Part shown: positions 8,135 to 16,339 of the stretch, in pieces | Layout of the letters: each line of letters opens with the position of its first letter | Numbering within the stretch: the first letter of the stretch is position 1 | Made by a program: the position numbers and the translations under genes | Source: CAWACP01 sp963780655 | Lineage (GTDB): Bacteria > Acidobacteriota > Terriglobia > Bryobacterales > Bryobacteraceae | Direction: 5' to 3' | DNA length: 64,000 nucleotides | Assembly (NCBI GenBank): GCA_963780655.1 | Contig: CAWACP010000007.1 | Span: 62,001 to 126,000 of the forward strand | The notes under the pieces: model-generated | Told to the model about the DNA's origin: nothing | Seen by the model: only the letters and a program-made list of their open reading frames with translations | Databases searched by the model: none

Positions 8135-8146
8135 AGTATGCGTCAA
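8118..8146 (-). promoter_or_regulatory. Sigma-70-type promoter of the GntR-ABC operon
   Basis: On the minus strand TTGACG (8141-8146) is followed after 17 bp by CATAGT (8118-8123). Transcription would start only a few bases before the GTG at 8111, so the mRNA would be leaderless or nearly so. Confidence 0.6.
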
Positions 8147-8170
8147 GGAAAATGCAGGCGAAAGCCTGCT

Positions 8171-10555
8171 CTACTCGGTGCGCAGGGCTTCCACCGGATC
8201 GATGGATGCCGCACGCCATGCCGGCAGCGCTACCGCGCAAAGGCTCACAAGGGTGAGGACTGCGAATACCGCCGCCAGCGTGAGAGGATCGGCCGGCTCG
8301 ACGCCGAACAGGACCGATCGCATGGCCGTGGCCAGCGCGATCGCGAGTGCTGCGCCGGCCGCCATGCCGACGGCCAGTAATCGGCCCGCTCCCGCCAGCA
8401 GATCGACCACCACCTCACGCGACCGCGCGCCCAGCGCCATGCGCACGCCGATCTCGCGCTTCCTTGCGGTGATGCTCAGAGCCACCACGCTGTAGAGGCC
8501 GAACGCCGCGAGCGCCAGCGCCAGAGTTGCGAACGCCGCCAGCAGCCCGGCAGTGAGACGCGGCTGCTGCAGCTCCTCGCCGACGTGGTCATCGAGCGTG
8601 CTGACGCCGAAGACGGCGCGATGCGGATCGAGGTTGTGAACGAGCTGCCGGACCGCTGCTGCTAAAGCCCGCACGTCGCCGCGCGTGCGGACGACATAAT
8701 CAGGATCGGGCCAGCCGCCCGCCATGGCGCACATGTAAACGTACGGCACGGCCGGCGTCCGCGCGCTGTCCTCGCGCACGTTCCCGACGATGCCCGCGAC
8801 CTCGGAGGTCCAGTGGATATCGGTTCCAGCGAGGCCGATCTGCTTGCCGATCAGGTTCTGACCGCGCCCGAACTCGTCCACGAATTTGCGATTCACCAGC
8901 ATCCTGCCGGGCTGCGGCTTTAGGTTCCAGTCAGGCGTTTGCGGGCACGTTGCGCCGGCGAGAAGCGGTATGTGCAGGGCCTGCAAATATCCCGGGCTGA
9001 CGGTACGTTCTCCGGCGGGGAGCTGGTTGGTGGCCGGCAGGCCCTCGATGACGAATTGATAGCGCAGTGTCGCGCCATCGGTGGGCAGGAAATTGGTCAT
9101 CCCGGCCGCCTCCACGCCAGGCATGTTCCGCAACCCGGCGAGAATCTCCTGCTGCAGCCGGCCGATGACGGCGCGATCTTCGCCCCATGCCGCGCCCACA
9201 TGGAACACCAGGACGTTGTGAGGGTCGAAGCCGGCGTCCATCGTGGTCAGACGCTGATAGCTTCGCAGCAGGAGCCCCGCTGCGCACAGCAGCACGAAGG
9301 TTATGGCGAACTGGGCTACCAGCAGCCCGTTGCGGAACGCGTGACGTCCGCCCGCCTGTGTGCGTCCGCCCTGGGCCAGCGCTCCGGCGATCTGTTGTCG
9401 CGATGCCTGCAGCGCCGGGGCGAGACCGGCAATCAGGGCGGCGATGACGCTGAGGGCCGCGGTGAAGGCGACGGACCGCGCATCGAAATGAAGCTCGTCA
9501 ACCCGCGGCAGAGTGGTGAACAATCGAGCGGCCAGGCTGACCGACCAGACACTCGCAACGATCCCCAGCGCTCCGCCCACGCAGGCAATCAGCGCCACTT
9601 CGCGCATCACCATGGCAAGAATTGCTCCGCGGGTTGCGCCGAGCGAACGGCGGATGGCCAGCTCGCGCTCGCGCTGGTGCAGTTGACCAAGCAGCAGTCC
9701 GCCGATGTTGGCGCACGCCAGCAGCATCAGCAGCCCCACCGCCGCGAAGGCGAGCCACACCGAGCGGCCCTTGTCGCCGATGGTCTGGTCCTTCATGTCC
9801 ATCACCAGCGCCGACCAGCCTTTGTCGGTTGCCGGGAACTGCTCGCCGAGGCCGCGCTGGACGCGGGCCAGCTCGCCCCGCGCCTGCTCGACGGAGATGC
9901 CGGGCCGCAGCCGCCCGATGCCAACCCAGAACCGCGCATCGCGCGCGTTCGCCAGATATTGGCCCAGCGGTGCGGGCAGCCAGAGGTCCTGCGAAGGCGG
10001 AGCGAACTGCTTCGGCATGACGCCCACGATGGTGTACGCCTCGCCGCCGAGCCGCAGGACCGATCCGAGAGCGCGCGGGTCGCGGTTGAAGCGCCGCGAC
10101 CACAGGCCGTAACTGATGACTACGGCGTTCGGCCCGCCGTCGGTCTCTTCAGCCCGATTGAAAACGCGGCCCAGCAACGGCGGTGTCCCGAAAACTGTGA
10201 AATAGCGCGGTGACACGTGCCGCGCGGCCAGCCTTTCCGGCACGCTTCCGGTGGCGTCGGTGACATTTTCGTTGTAATAACCGGCAATTGCCGTGAATGC
10301 CCGGTTCAGGCGGTTCCACTCCTCCAGCCGCACAGGCGCAACCAGGCTGGTTTTTTCGCGGCTGGCGGGGTCTGCCTCATAGACGTACGAGAGGCGGTCG
10401 GCGTCAGGATAGGGGAGCGGCTTCAGCAGGATCGTGTCGACGATGGTGAACAGCGTTGCGTTCGCGCCGATACCGAGGCCGAGCAGGCAGACGGCAGCGA
10501 GCGTGAACCCGGGACGGCGGAGAAGGAGGCGCAGGGCGGACCGCCATTGTGTCAT
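8171..10555 (-). CDS. ADOP-type FtsX/MacB permease
   Basis: This is a 794-residue member of the acidobacterial duplicated orphan permeases, MacB/FtsX-like proteins with two copies of the FtsX module and no ATPase partner nearby. The N-terminus RSALRLLLRRPGFTLAAVCLLGLGIGANATLF is diagnostic. A periplasmic MacB_PCD-like region follows (about 50-240), then FtsX spans near VWLAFAAVGLLMLLACANIGGLLLGQ with RERELAIRRSLGATR, a second transmembrane start at FAITFVLLCAAGLLLRSYQRL, a second periplasmic part, and the final FtsX module with ALSITARKREIGVRMALGARSREVV. The ATG at 10555 is preferred to an upstream TTG. The substrate is unknown. Confidence 0.88.
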   Translation of the reverse strand: MTQWRSALRLLLRRPGFTLAAVCLLGLGIGANATLFTIVDTILLKPLPYPDADRLSYVYEADPASREKTSLVAPVRLEEWNRLNRAFTAIAGYYNENVTDATGSVPERLAARHVSPRYFTVFGTPPLLGRVFNRAEETDGGPNAVVISYGLWSRRFNRDPRALGSVLRLGGEAYTIVGVMPKQFAPPSQDLWLPAPLGQYLANARDARFWVGIGRLRPGISVEQARGELARVQRGLGEQFPATDKGWSALVMDMKDQTIGDKGRSVWLAFAAVGLLMLLACANIGGLLLGQLHQRERELAIRRSLGATRGAILAMVMREVALIACVGGALGIVASVWSVSLAARLFTTLPRVDELHFDARSVAFTAALSVIAALIAGLAPALQASRQQIAGALAQGGRTQAGGRHAFRNGLLVAQFAITFVLLCAAGLLLRSYQRLTTMDAGFDPHNVLVFHVGAAWGEDRAVIGRLQQEILAGLRNMPGVEAAGMTNFLPTDGATLRYQFVIEGLPATNQLPAGERTVSPGYLQALHIPLLAGATCPQTPDWNLKPQPGRMLVNRKFVDEFGRGQNLIGKQIGLAGTDIHWTSEVAGIVGNVREDSARTPAVPYVYMCAMAGGWPDPDYVVRTRGDVRALAAAVRQLVHNLDPHRAVFGVSTLDDHVGEELQQPRLTAGLLAAFATLALALAAFGLYSVVALSITARKREIGVRMALGARSREVVVDLLAGAGRLLAVGMAAGAALAIALATAMRSVLFGVEPADPLTLAAVFAVLTLVSLCAVALPAWRAASIDPVEALRTE

Positions 10556-10722
10556 GCCCGATAGACGCAAAAACGGCGGGGCCGGTTAGCGTGCTGTCGC
10601 AGTGTCGTGAGTTCTGATCTGCGACAACACAGCAGGCGGGCTGTTGTTAGCCCACCGTGGGCAGGCCTTCGGCCTTTTGGGTTACCTGCCGGAACTCACT
10701 TCAATACGCATTCTGGCGACCT

Positions 10723-10774
10723 GGTCGAGCGCCACGGTGTCATCGCGGCGATCGTGGAGACCTGTGGTCCGCGC
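10723..10774 (+). repeat. Copy 1 of a diverged direct repeat flanking a small gene
   Basis: This stretch matches 11121-11175 at an offset of exactly 400 bp over about 50 bp (roughly 80% identity by eye). Read as protein on the plus strand, both copies give [V/I]ERxxVIAAI[V/I]E[T/A]CGP, and most differences are silent or conservative. They may be remnants of a duplicated coding sequence. No start or stop arrangement supports a gene now. Confidence 0.6.
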
Positions 10775-10817
10775 CGACTCATGGGCGGCCATCTGCTGGG
10801 CTGCGCCGAAAGTAAGT

Positions 10818-11000
10818 CTATTCCTTGCGGAGAGCGCTTATGCCCCAAGCCAGTGCGACGCCGAAACACATGCCAGCGCCGAGTACCTGAACAACTTCTG
10901 ACGCATGGATCAGTTGAAAGCGCGGAGTGCGGCTGATGTTGATTAAGGCCAGGGCTCCGAAGAGAATCAGGACGACGATCCCGGCCACTGGGTGTTTCAT
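10818..11000 (-). CDS. Small two-helix membrane protein
   Basis: This is a 60-residue protein with two hydrophobic segments, VAGIVVLILFGALALINI and VVQVLGAGMCFGVALAWGI, ending ALRKE. GGACAGGAGC lies upstream of the ATG at a suitable distance, which supports a real gene. I do not recognise the family. It stands alone between two copies of a diverged direct repeat. Confidence 0.6.
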   Translation of the reverse strand: MKHPVAGIVVLILFGALALINISRTPRFQLIHASEVVQVLGAGMCFGVALAWGISALRKE

Positions 11001-11120
11001 AGTTGCTCCTGTCCTCCGGTGTCAGCACAGCATATCACGCCCAATCCCGCTGCCGACATTTTTGACGAAGGGCGGCGATGAACGATCGCGCAGGGCAGCG
11101 AATATGAGCCGCCACATTCG

Positions 11121-11175
11121 GTCATCGAGCGCTACCGGGTCATCGCGGCAATCATAGAGGCCTGTGGTCCGGGCC
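11121..11175 (+). repeat. Copy 2 of the diverged direct repeat
   Basis: It pairs with 10723-10774. The shared peptide reading is VIERYRVIAAIIEACGPG. It lies in the leader region upstream of the cox-like operon. Confidence 0.6.
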
Positions 11176-11283
11176 AACGAGGGCGTCGGCCGCGGGCGAG
11201 AGCGCCCGCCCGACAAAGAGCACACACAAGAGCACGTTGTTCCTGCCTGGATTTCCTGCTATTGTTATCCACTGTATTTCCCC

Positions 11284-11754
11284 ATGACACGCTCCATTAC
11301 TCTCACCGTTAACGGAGTGAAACGTAGCGACGCCGTCGAGCCTCGTTTGCTCCTGATCCATTACCTCCGCGAAAACCTGGACCTTACCGGGCCGCACATT
11401 GGCTGCGAAACTTCCATCTGCGGCGCCTGCACCGTGCAACTGGACGGCAAGGTGGTCAAGAGCTGCACTATGTTCGCCGTTCAGGCGGACGGCCGCAATG
11501 TGGTCACCATTGAAGGCCTGGCCGCAGACGGCAAGCTTGACCCCATGCAGGAAGCCTTCTGGAACGAGCACGCGCTGCAGTGCGGCTTCTGCACGCCGGG
11601 CATGATCCTGACCTCGAAGCAGATTCTGGAGCGCAATCCGAATCCCACGGAGGCGGAGATCCGCGAAGGCCTGCACGGCAATCTGTGCCGCTGCACCGGC
11701 TACCAGCACATCGTGAACGCGGTGAAAGCCGCGGCGGCGAAGGCGGGGGCATAA
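11284..11754 (+). CDS. coxS: Molybdenum hydroxylase [2Fe-2S] subunit (CoxS-like)
   Basis: This is a 156-residue iron-sulfur subunit of the xanthine oxidase/CO dehydrogenase family. A plant-ferredoxin-type cluster site, GCETSICGACTVQLDGK with a further Cys in KSC, is followed by the second cluster site CGFCTPGM and LCRCTGYQ. It carries electrons from the molybdenum centre of CoxL to the FAD of CoxM. The start MTRSITLTVNG at 11284 is the family start; in-frame sequence further upstream is repeat-derived. It is the first gene of an S-L-M-G operon, with coxL 9 bp downstream. Confidence 0.93.
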   Translation: MTRSITLTVNGVKRSDAVEPRLLLIHYLRENLDLTGPHIGCETSICGACTVQLDGKVVKSCTMFAVQADGRNVVTIEGLAADGKLDPMQEAFWNEHALQCGFCTPGMILTSKQILERNPNPTEAEIREGLHGNLCRCTGYQHIVNAVKAAAAKAGA

Positions 11755-11763
11755 GAGAACGCC

Positions 11764-14097
11764 ATGGCCACAACCGTCACGCGCACCGAAACTCTGGTCG
11801 GCAAGGGCATCCGCCGCCGCGAAGACCCGCGGCTGATCACCGGCACGGCCACCTATGTGGACGACATCAAAATGCCGGGGATGAACCACGCCTGCATTGT
11901 CCGCAGCCCGTACGGCGCGGCGCGTATTAAATCCATCGACGCGAAAGCCGCGCTCGAACGCCCTGGCGTAGCCGCGGTGTTCACCGGCAAAGATACGCAG
12001 CACGTCGGTCCGGTGCCCTGCGGCGCATCGCTGCCCGGCCTGCGGGTGCCGCATCATCACATCCTGGCGGTGGACCGCGTCTATTTCGTCGGCCATCCGG
12101 TGGCCGTGGTGGTGGCGAGCGACCGCTACATCGCCCGCGACGCGGCCGAGTTGGTGGAAGTGGATTACGAGCCGCTCCCCGCCGTCACCGATATCGAGAA
12201 GGCGCTGGAACCGGGCGCGCCCGCCGTGCATCCCGAATGGCCCGACAATGTTTCGTTCACCTTCCATCAGGAGGGCGGCGAGACCGAAAAGGCATTCGCG
12301 GCGGCCGATGTCGTGGTGAAGCAGCGCATCACCAGCCAGCGCCTCATCCCCACGGCCATGGAGACGCGCGGCGTTGTGGCCGAGTACCACTCGGGCGATA
12401 AGAACTTCGTGATGTACTCGTCCACGCAGATCCCGCACTTGATGCGGACGCTCACTGCGCTCATGCTGGGCGTGCCGGAGAACAAGCTGCGCGTGATTAC
12501 GCCGGAGGTGGGCGGAGGGTTCGGCAGCAAGCTGAACGTGTACGCCGAGGAAGCGTTGATGTGCTTCGTGGCACGGGCGGTGGGCAAGCCGGTGAAGTGG
12601 ATCGAGAGCCGGCGTGAAAACTTTCAGTGCACCATTCACGGACGCGGGCATGTGGATTATTACGAGATTGCGGCTCGTAAAGACGGCACAATCACCGGAC
12701 TGAAGCTGAAGCTGCTGCAGGACGTCGGCGCGTATCATCAGTTGCTCACGCCGGCCATTCCGACGCTGTCCGTGCTGATGATGCCGGGTCTGTATAACTG
12801 CCGCAACATCATGGCCGACATTGTCGGCGTGTTCACTAACGCCGTGCCGACCGATGCCTACCGCGGCGCGGGCCGGCCTGAGGCGACGCACGGCATCGAG
12901 CGCATGGTGGATCTGCTTGCCGCCGAGCTGCGCATGGACCCGGTGGAACTGCGCCGGAAGAACTTCGTGCCGAACGACGCGTTCCCCTACGCGACGGCCA
13001 CGGGCCTGACCTACGACAGCGGCAACTATGGCGCGCCTCTGGACAAAGCTATCGAGGTGGTGGACTACCAGAAGCTGCGCGAGGAGCAGAAGGCCGCGCG
13101 CGACGAGGGGCGCCTGATGGGGATCGGCATCTCGACCTATGGCGAAATCTGCGCCATCGGTCCATCGCCGGCCACCCCGGCGGGCGGATGGGAGAGCGGC
13201 ACCGTGAAGGTGGACCCGACGGGCAAAGTGACCGTGCTCACCGGATCGTCGCCGCACGGGCAGGGCGAGGAAACCACGTTCGCGCAGATTGTCGCCGACG
13301 AGTTGGGCGTCGAGCTGGACGACATCGTGGTGCTGCACGGCGACACCGACGTGGTGCAGTATGGCATCGGCACGTTCGGCAGCCGCAACACGGCCATCGG
13401 CGGCACGGCCATTTATTTCGCGCTGCAGGAGATCAAGAAGAAGGTGCGCAAGTACGGCGCAATGCTGCTGGATGCGGAAGAGGTGACTTTCTCCGGCGGC
13501 CTCTGCACCGATCCGAAGACCGGCAAGACGGTCAGCTTCCAGGAGATTGCCGCGGCGGCTTATCGCGCGCTGAAGCTGCCGCCGGGCGAGACGCCGGGGC
13601 TGGTGTCCACGAATTTCTGGGAGCCGCCGAATTTCACGTTCCCGTTCGGCGCGCACATCGCGGTGACCGAGGTGGATCGCGACACGGGCGCCATCGAAAT
13701 AAAGCGGTACGTGGCCGTGGACGATTGCGGCAACATCATCAATCCGCTGCTGGTGGCCGGGCAGGTGCACGGCGGCGTGGCGCAGGGCCTGGGGCAGGCG
13801 CTGTGCGAGCAGGCCGTTTACGACGACAACGGGCAGTTGGTCACCGGCGAGCTCACCGACTATGCGGTGCCAAAGGCCAGCATGATGCCGTGGATTGAGA
13901 GCCACCACACGACCACTCCATCGCCGGTGAATCCGCTGGGCGTGAAGGGCGTGGGCGAGGCGGGGACGATCGGCTGTTCGCCCGCGCTGGTGAACTCGGT
14001 GGTGGACGCGCTGAGCCCGCTGGGCGTGCGGCACATCGACATGCCGCTGACGCCCGAAAAAATCTGGAGACTGGTGCAGGCCGGAGGTCAGGCATGA
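11764..14097 (+). CDS. coxL: Molybdenum hydroxylase catalytic subunit (form II CoxL-like)
   Basis: This is a 777-residue molybdopterin-binding subunit, the normal length for CoxL. The active-site loop reads AYRGAGR at residues 365-371, the form II signature; true form I CO dehydrogenases have AYxCSFR with the Cu-binding Cys. Other family segments are GVGGGFGSK-like TPEVGGGFGSKL, the catalytic Glu region VKGVGEAGTIGCSPA near the C-terminus, and SSPHGQGEETTFAQ. The enzyme is a cytoplasmic hydroxylase of a small or aromatic/aldehyde substrate. CO oxidation by form II proteins is not assured, so the substrate stays open. Gene order S-L-M also matches form II. Confidence 0.92.
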   Translation: MATTVTRTETLVGKGIRRREDPRLITGTATYVDDIKMPGMNHACIVRSPYGAARIKSIDAKAALERPGVAAVFTGKDTQHVGPVPCGASLPGLRVPHHHILAVDRVYFVGHPVAVVVASDRYIARDAAELVEVDYEPLPAVTDIEKALEPGAPAVHPEWPDNVSFTFHQEGGETEKAFAAADVVVKQRITSQRLIPTAMETRGVVAEYHSGDKNFVMYSSTQIPHLMRTLTALMLGVPENKLRVITPEVGGGFGSKLNVYAEEALMCFVARAVGKPVKWIESRRENFQCTIHGRGHVDYYEIAARKDGTITGLKLKLLQDVGAYHQLLTPAIPTLSVLMMPGLYNCRNIMADIVGVFTNAVPTDAYRGAGRPEATHGIERMVDLLAAELRMDPVELRRKNFVPNDAFPYATATGLTYDSGNYGAPLDKAIEVVDYQKLREEQKAARDEGRLMGIGISTYGEICAIGPSPATPAGGWESGTVKVDPTGKVTVLTGSSPHGQGEETTFAQIVADELGVELDDIVVLHGDTDVVQYGIGTFGSRNTAIGGTAIYFALQEIKKKVRKYGAMLLDAEEVTFSGGLCTDPKTGKTVSFQEIAAAAYRALKLPPGETPGLVSTNFWEPPNFTFPFGAHIAVTEVDRDTGAIEIKRYVAVDDCGNIINPLLVAGQVHGGVAQGLGQALCEQAVYDDNGQLVTGELTDYAVPKASMMPWIESHHTTTPSPVNPLGVKGVGEAGTIGCSPALVNSVVDALSPLGVRHIDMPLTPEKIWRLVQAGGQA

Positions 14098-14951
14098 TCG
14101 CACAGGAATTCGAATACATCGCGCCCGCAAATCTGGGCGAGGCGCTGGCGCTGATCGCGGGCGGGAACGCGAAGGTGCTGGCGGGCGGCATGAGCCTTAT
14201 CCCGCTGATGAAGTTTCGCTTCACCACGCCCGAGCGCGTTGTGGACATCGCCCGGTTGAAGGACCTCAGCTACATCCGGGAGGAGAACGGCGCCGTACAC
14301 ATCGGCGCCACCGCGACGCACTATGAGATCGAGACCTCTCCGCTGCTGCGCGGCCGCTGCCCGCTGCTGGCGGAGACGGCGACGCACATCGGCGATCTGC
14401 AGGTGCGGAATATGGGGACCATCGGAGGCAGCGCGGCGCATGCCGATCCGGCGGCCGATTATCCGGCGGCGCTGCAGGCGCTCGAAGCGCGGCTCGTTCT
14501 GCGGTCGGCCGATGGCGAGCGGACCGTCACCGCGGCGGACTTCTTCGTCGATACGTTTGCCACCGCGCTCGATCCCGGCGAGATTGTGACGGAGGTGATT
14601 GTTCCGGTGGAGGACAACAGAACCGGCACGAGCTATCAGAAAGTGGTGCACCCGGCATCGGGCTTCGCCGTGGTGGGCGTCGCCGCTCGGGTGAGCGCAG
14701 CGGGCGGGAAAGTCTCGATGGCGCGTGTGGGCGTCACCGGCGCGGCCGGCAAATCGTATCGCGCGCATGCCGCCGAAGCCGCTCTGGAGGGAACCGCCGG
14801 GAGCGCTGCCGACATCGAGAAGGCTGCCGCGCTGGCGGCCGACGGAGCCGACCTCAACTCCGATCTGTACGCGTCGGCCCAGTATCGGGGACAGCTGGTG
14901 CGCGTGCAAACGAAGCGCGCGCTGGCGCAGGCGATGTCGAGGACGGCTTGA
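14094..14951 (+). CDS. coxM: Molybdenum hydroxylase FAD subunit (CoxM-like)
   Basis: This is a 285-residue FAD-binding subunit. The FAD motifs are LAGGMSLIPLMKFR (near 30-43) and LRNMGTIGGSAAHADPAADYP-like (around 100-120), followed by the C-terminal CODH FAD domain with YQKVVHPASGFAVVGVAA. It accepts electrons from CoxS. The ATG overlaps the coxL stop by 4 bp. Confidence 0.92.
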   Translation: MIAQEFEYIAPANLGEALALIAGGNAKVLAGGMSLIPLMKFRFTTPERVVDIARLKDLSYIREENGAVHIGATATHYEIETSPLLRGRCPLLAETATHIGDLQVRNMGTIGGSAAHADPAADYPAALQALEARLVLRSADGERTVTAADFFVDTFATALDPGEIVTEVIVPVEDNRTGTSYQKVVHPASGFAVVGVAARVSAAGGKVSMARVGVTGAAGKSYRAHAAEAALEGTAGSAADIEKAAALAADGADLNSDLYASAQYRGQLVRVQTKRALAQAMSRTA

Positions 14952-15421
14952 AGATCGGCGGTTCCTCGGGGGTGCCGCTTTCCGTCGAGCGAGCGTACGA
15001 AGTTCTGCAGGACCCCGCGATTCTGGCCCAGTGCATGCCCGGCACGGACCGGCTGGAGAAGGTGGGTCCGGACGAGTACGAGATGAAGATGAAGGTGGTG
15101 ATCTCCAGCATTTCCGGCCTGTTTTCGGGAAAAGTGCGCATCGCCGACCAGCATCCACCCACCAGTTTCAAGCTGATTGTTCAGAGCACCGGCAAGATCG
15201 GGTTCGTCAATGGCGAGGGAACGCTGACGCTCGCGCCCATCGATGCGAGTTCGACTACGGTGAACTATGACGGTGAAGTGCAGGTGGGCGGGACGATCGC
15301 AGCGATCGGCCAGCGGCTGCTGGATGCGACGTCGAAGCTGATCATCCGGAAGTTTTTCGAGAAGCTGGTGGAAGTAACCGGCAGAAGTTCTTCGGGACCA
15401 GTTCTTGAACCGGTGAGCTGA
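14948..15421 (+). CDS. coxG: CoxG-like SRPBCC carbon monoxide dehydrogenase accessory protein
   Basis: This is a 157-residue SRPBCC/CoxG family protein with PLSVERAYEVLQDPAILAQC at the start and GEVQVGGTIAAIGQRLLDAT near the end. It starts at a TTG that overlaps the coxM stop (TTGA), so coupling is likely. CoxG proteins are associated with membrane anchoring of the CO dehydrogenase or transfer of its electrons to quinone. Presence here suggests that the enzyme feeds the respiratory chain. The last 20 residues are variable. Confidence 0.85.
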   Translation: MKIGGSSGVPLSVERAYEVLQDPAILAQCMPGTDRLEKVGPDEYEMKMKVVISSISGLFSGKVRIADQHPPTSFKLIVQSTGKIGFVNGEGTLTLAPIDASSTTVNYDGEVQVGGTIAAIGQRLLDATSKLIIRKFFEKLVEVTGRSSSGPVLEPVS

Positions 15422-15437
15422 AGCGGTGCAGGCGTTT

Positions 15438-15557
15438 GTGGGGCGGGCGCCTCGCCTGCGGCCGACGCCTCGTCGGCCTGCTCGGTATGTTCTGAGCGCA
15501 CGTTCTGCCGGATCAGGCGGACGGGGGCGCCCGCCGCAGGCGAGGCGCCTGCCCCAC
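15438..15557. repeat. Compound palindromic repeat, type A, copy 1
   Basis: A 120-bp element starts with GTGGGGC and ends with GCCCCAC, with inner arms GGCGCCTCGCCTGCGG and CCGCAGGCGAGGCGCC plus GCCGACGCCTCGTCGGC. Its first 48 bp are identical to the reverse complement of 29201-29248. It fills the gap between the convergent coxG and hydrolase genes (16 and 5 bp from their ends). Confidence 0.9.
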
Positions 15558-15562
15558 TCGAA

Positions 15563-16336
15563 TCAACCATGCAGGAACTTCCTGGCCCTTTCCGTGAACT
15601 GGCCGGCCATTTCGCCGAACACCGGACCGTGGCCGCCGCCCGGGACCACCCACAGGCTGCTTCGCGGAATCGACCGGTACATCTCCACGGCAATCTCAAC
15701 CGGATAGAGCGGATCGCGGTCGCCGTAGACGATCAGGGTACGGGCCGTGATCGCTGAAAGCTGCGCGGGAGTGAAGCTGAGATCGTCGAAGTCATCCGCG
15801 AACGCGCGCCCCTGCGCGTACAGTGCGCGGATCTGATCGTCGCCGTAGGCGTGCCGCGCTCGCAGATCGGCCCATGCCTGTACGGTGAGCTGGTCCGTGG
15901 AATAAGCCCGCATCATGGCGCGCGCCTGTTCGGGATAGTGAGTTGTCGGGCTGACAATGACCATCGCGTCCACACGCTCCGGTTGCATGGTGGCCATGTG
16001 CAGCAGCACGTTGCCGCCGCAACTCAGGCCGACGCCTTTGAATTTTCCGATTTGCAGGCGATCGAGAATGCTGAAGACGTCCAGCGCCGCCTGGCGATGC
16101 GTGAATGCCGCGGATGGGTTGGTCGAGCGGCCGTGGCCGCGCAGGTCGGGCATGATCGCCTGAAAGCCCGCTCGCCAATTGCGGCCGAAGTGGGACCAGT
16201 TGCCGCCGCAGCCCGTGAAGCCATGCAGCAGCACCAGCGGCTCCCCCTGCCCGTCGATCTCGTAATAAATGCTTGCGCCGTTAACGGGCTGAATGAAGCC
16301 GGTGTACAGCGTGAGTCGGACGTCGCCGGCCGCCAT
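15563..16336 (-). CDS. Alpha/beta-fold hydrolase
   Basis: This is a 257-residue alpha/beta hydrolase. The oxyanion region is LLHGFTGCGGNW, the nucleophile elbow is GLSCGGN (Ser about residue 104), the acid is in VYGDRDPLYP and the base His in GGGHGPVFG. DLRGHGRS is the usual strand-4 motif. A full triad is present and no signal peptide is seen, so the enzyme is probably a cytoplasmic esterase or lactonase-like hydrolase with unknown substrate. It lies 3 bp after the acid phosphatase gene and is probably cotranscribed. Confidence 0.87.
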   Translation of the reverse strand: MAAGDVRLTLYTGFIQPVNGASIYYEIDGQGEPLVLLHGFTGCGGNWSHFGRNWRAGFQAIMPDLRGHGRSTNPSAAFTHRQAALDVFSILDRLQIGKFKGVGLSCGGNVLLHMATMQPERVDAMVIVSPTTHYPEQARAMMRAYSTDQLTVQAWADLRARHAYGDDQIRALYAQGRAFADDFDDLSFTPAQLSAITARTLIVYGDRDPLYPVEIAVEMYRSIPRSSLWVVPGGGHGPVFGEMAGQFTERARKFLHG

Positions 16337-16339
16337 GGC

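Noticed and set aside
10607..10936. A plus-strand gene upstream of the ADOP permease
   Set aside because: It consists of a repeat remnant plus sequence antisense to the small membrane gene and lacks a ribosome site.
11764..14097. Bona fide form I CO dehydrogenase
   Set aside because: The active-site loop lacks the Cys of AYxCSFR and the gene order is S-L-M rather than M-S-L.
11152..14130. A 992-codon minus-strand open frame opposite the cox operon
   Set aside because: It is antisense to three clearly recognised genes and has the His/Arg/Gln-rich composition typical of frames opposite GC-rich coding sequence.
15421..15563. CRISPR array at the repeat-rich gaps
   Set aside because: The repeats are palindromic modules without regular spacers, and no cas genes are present.
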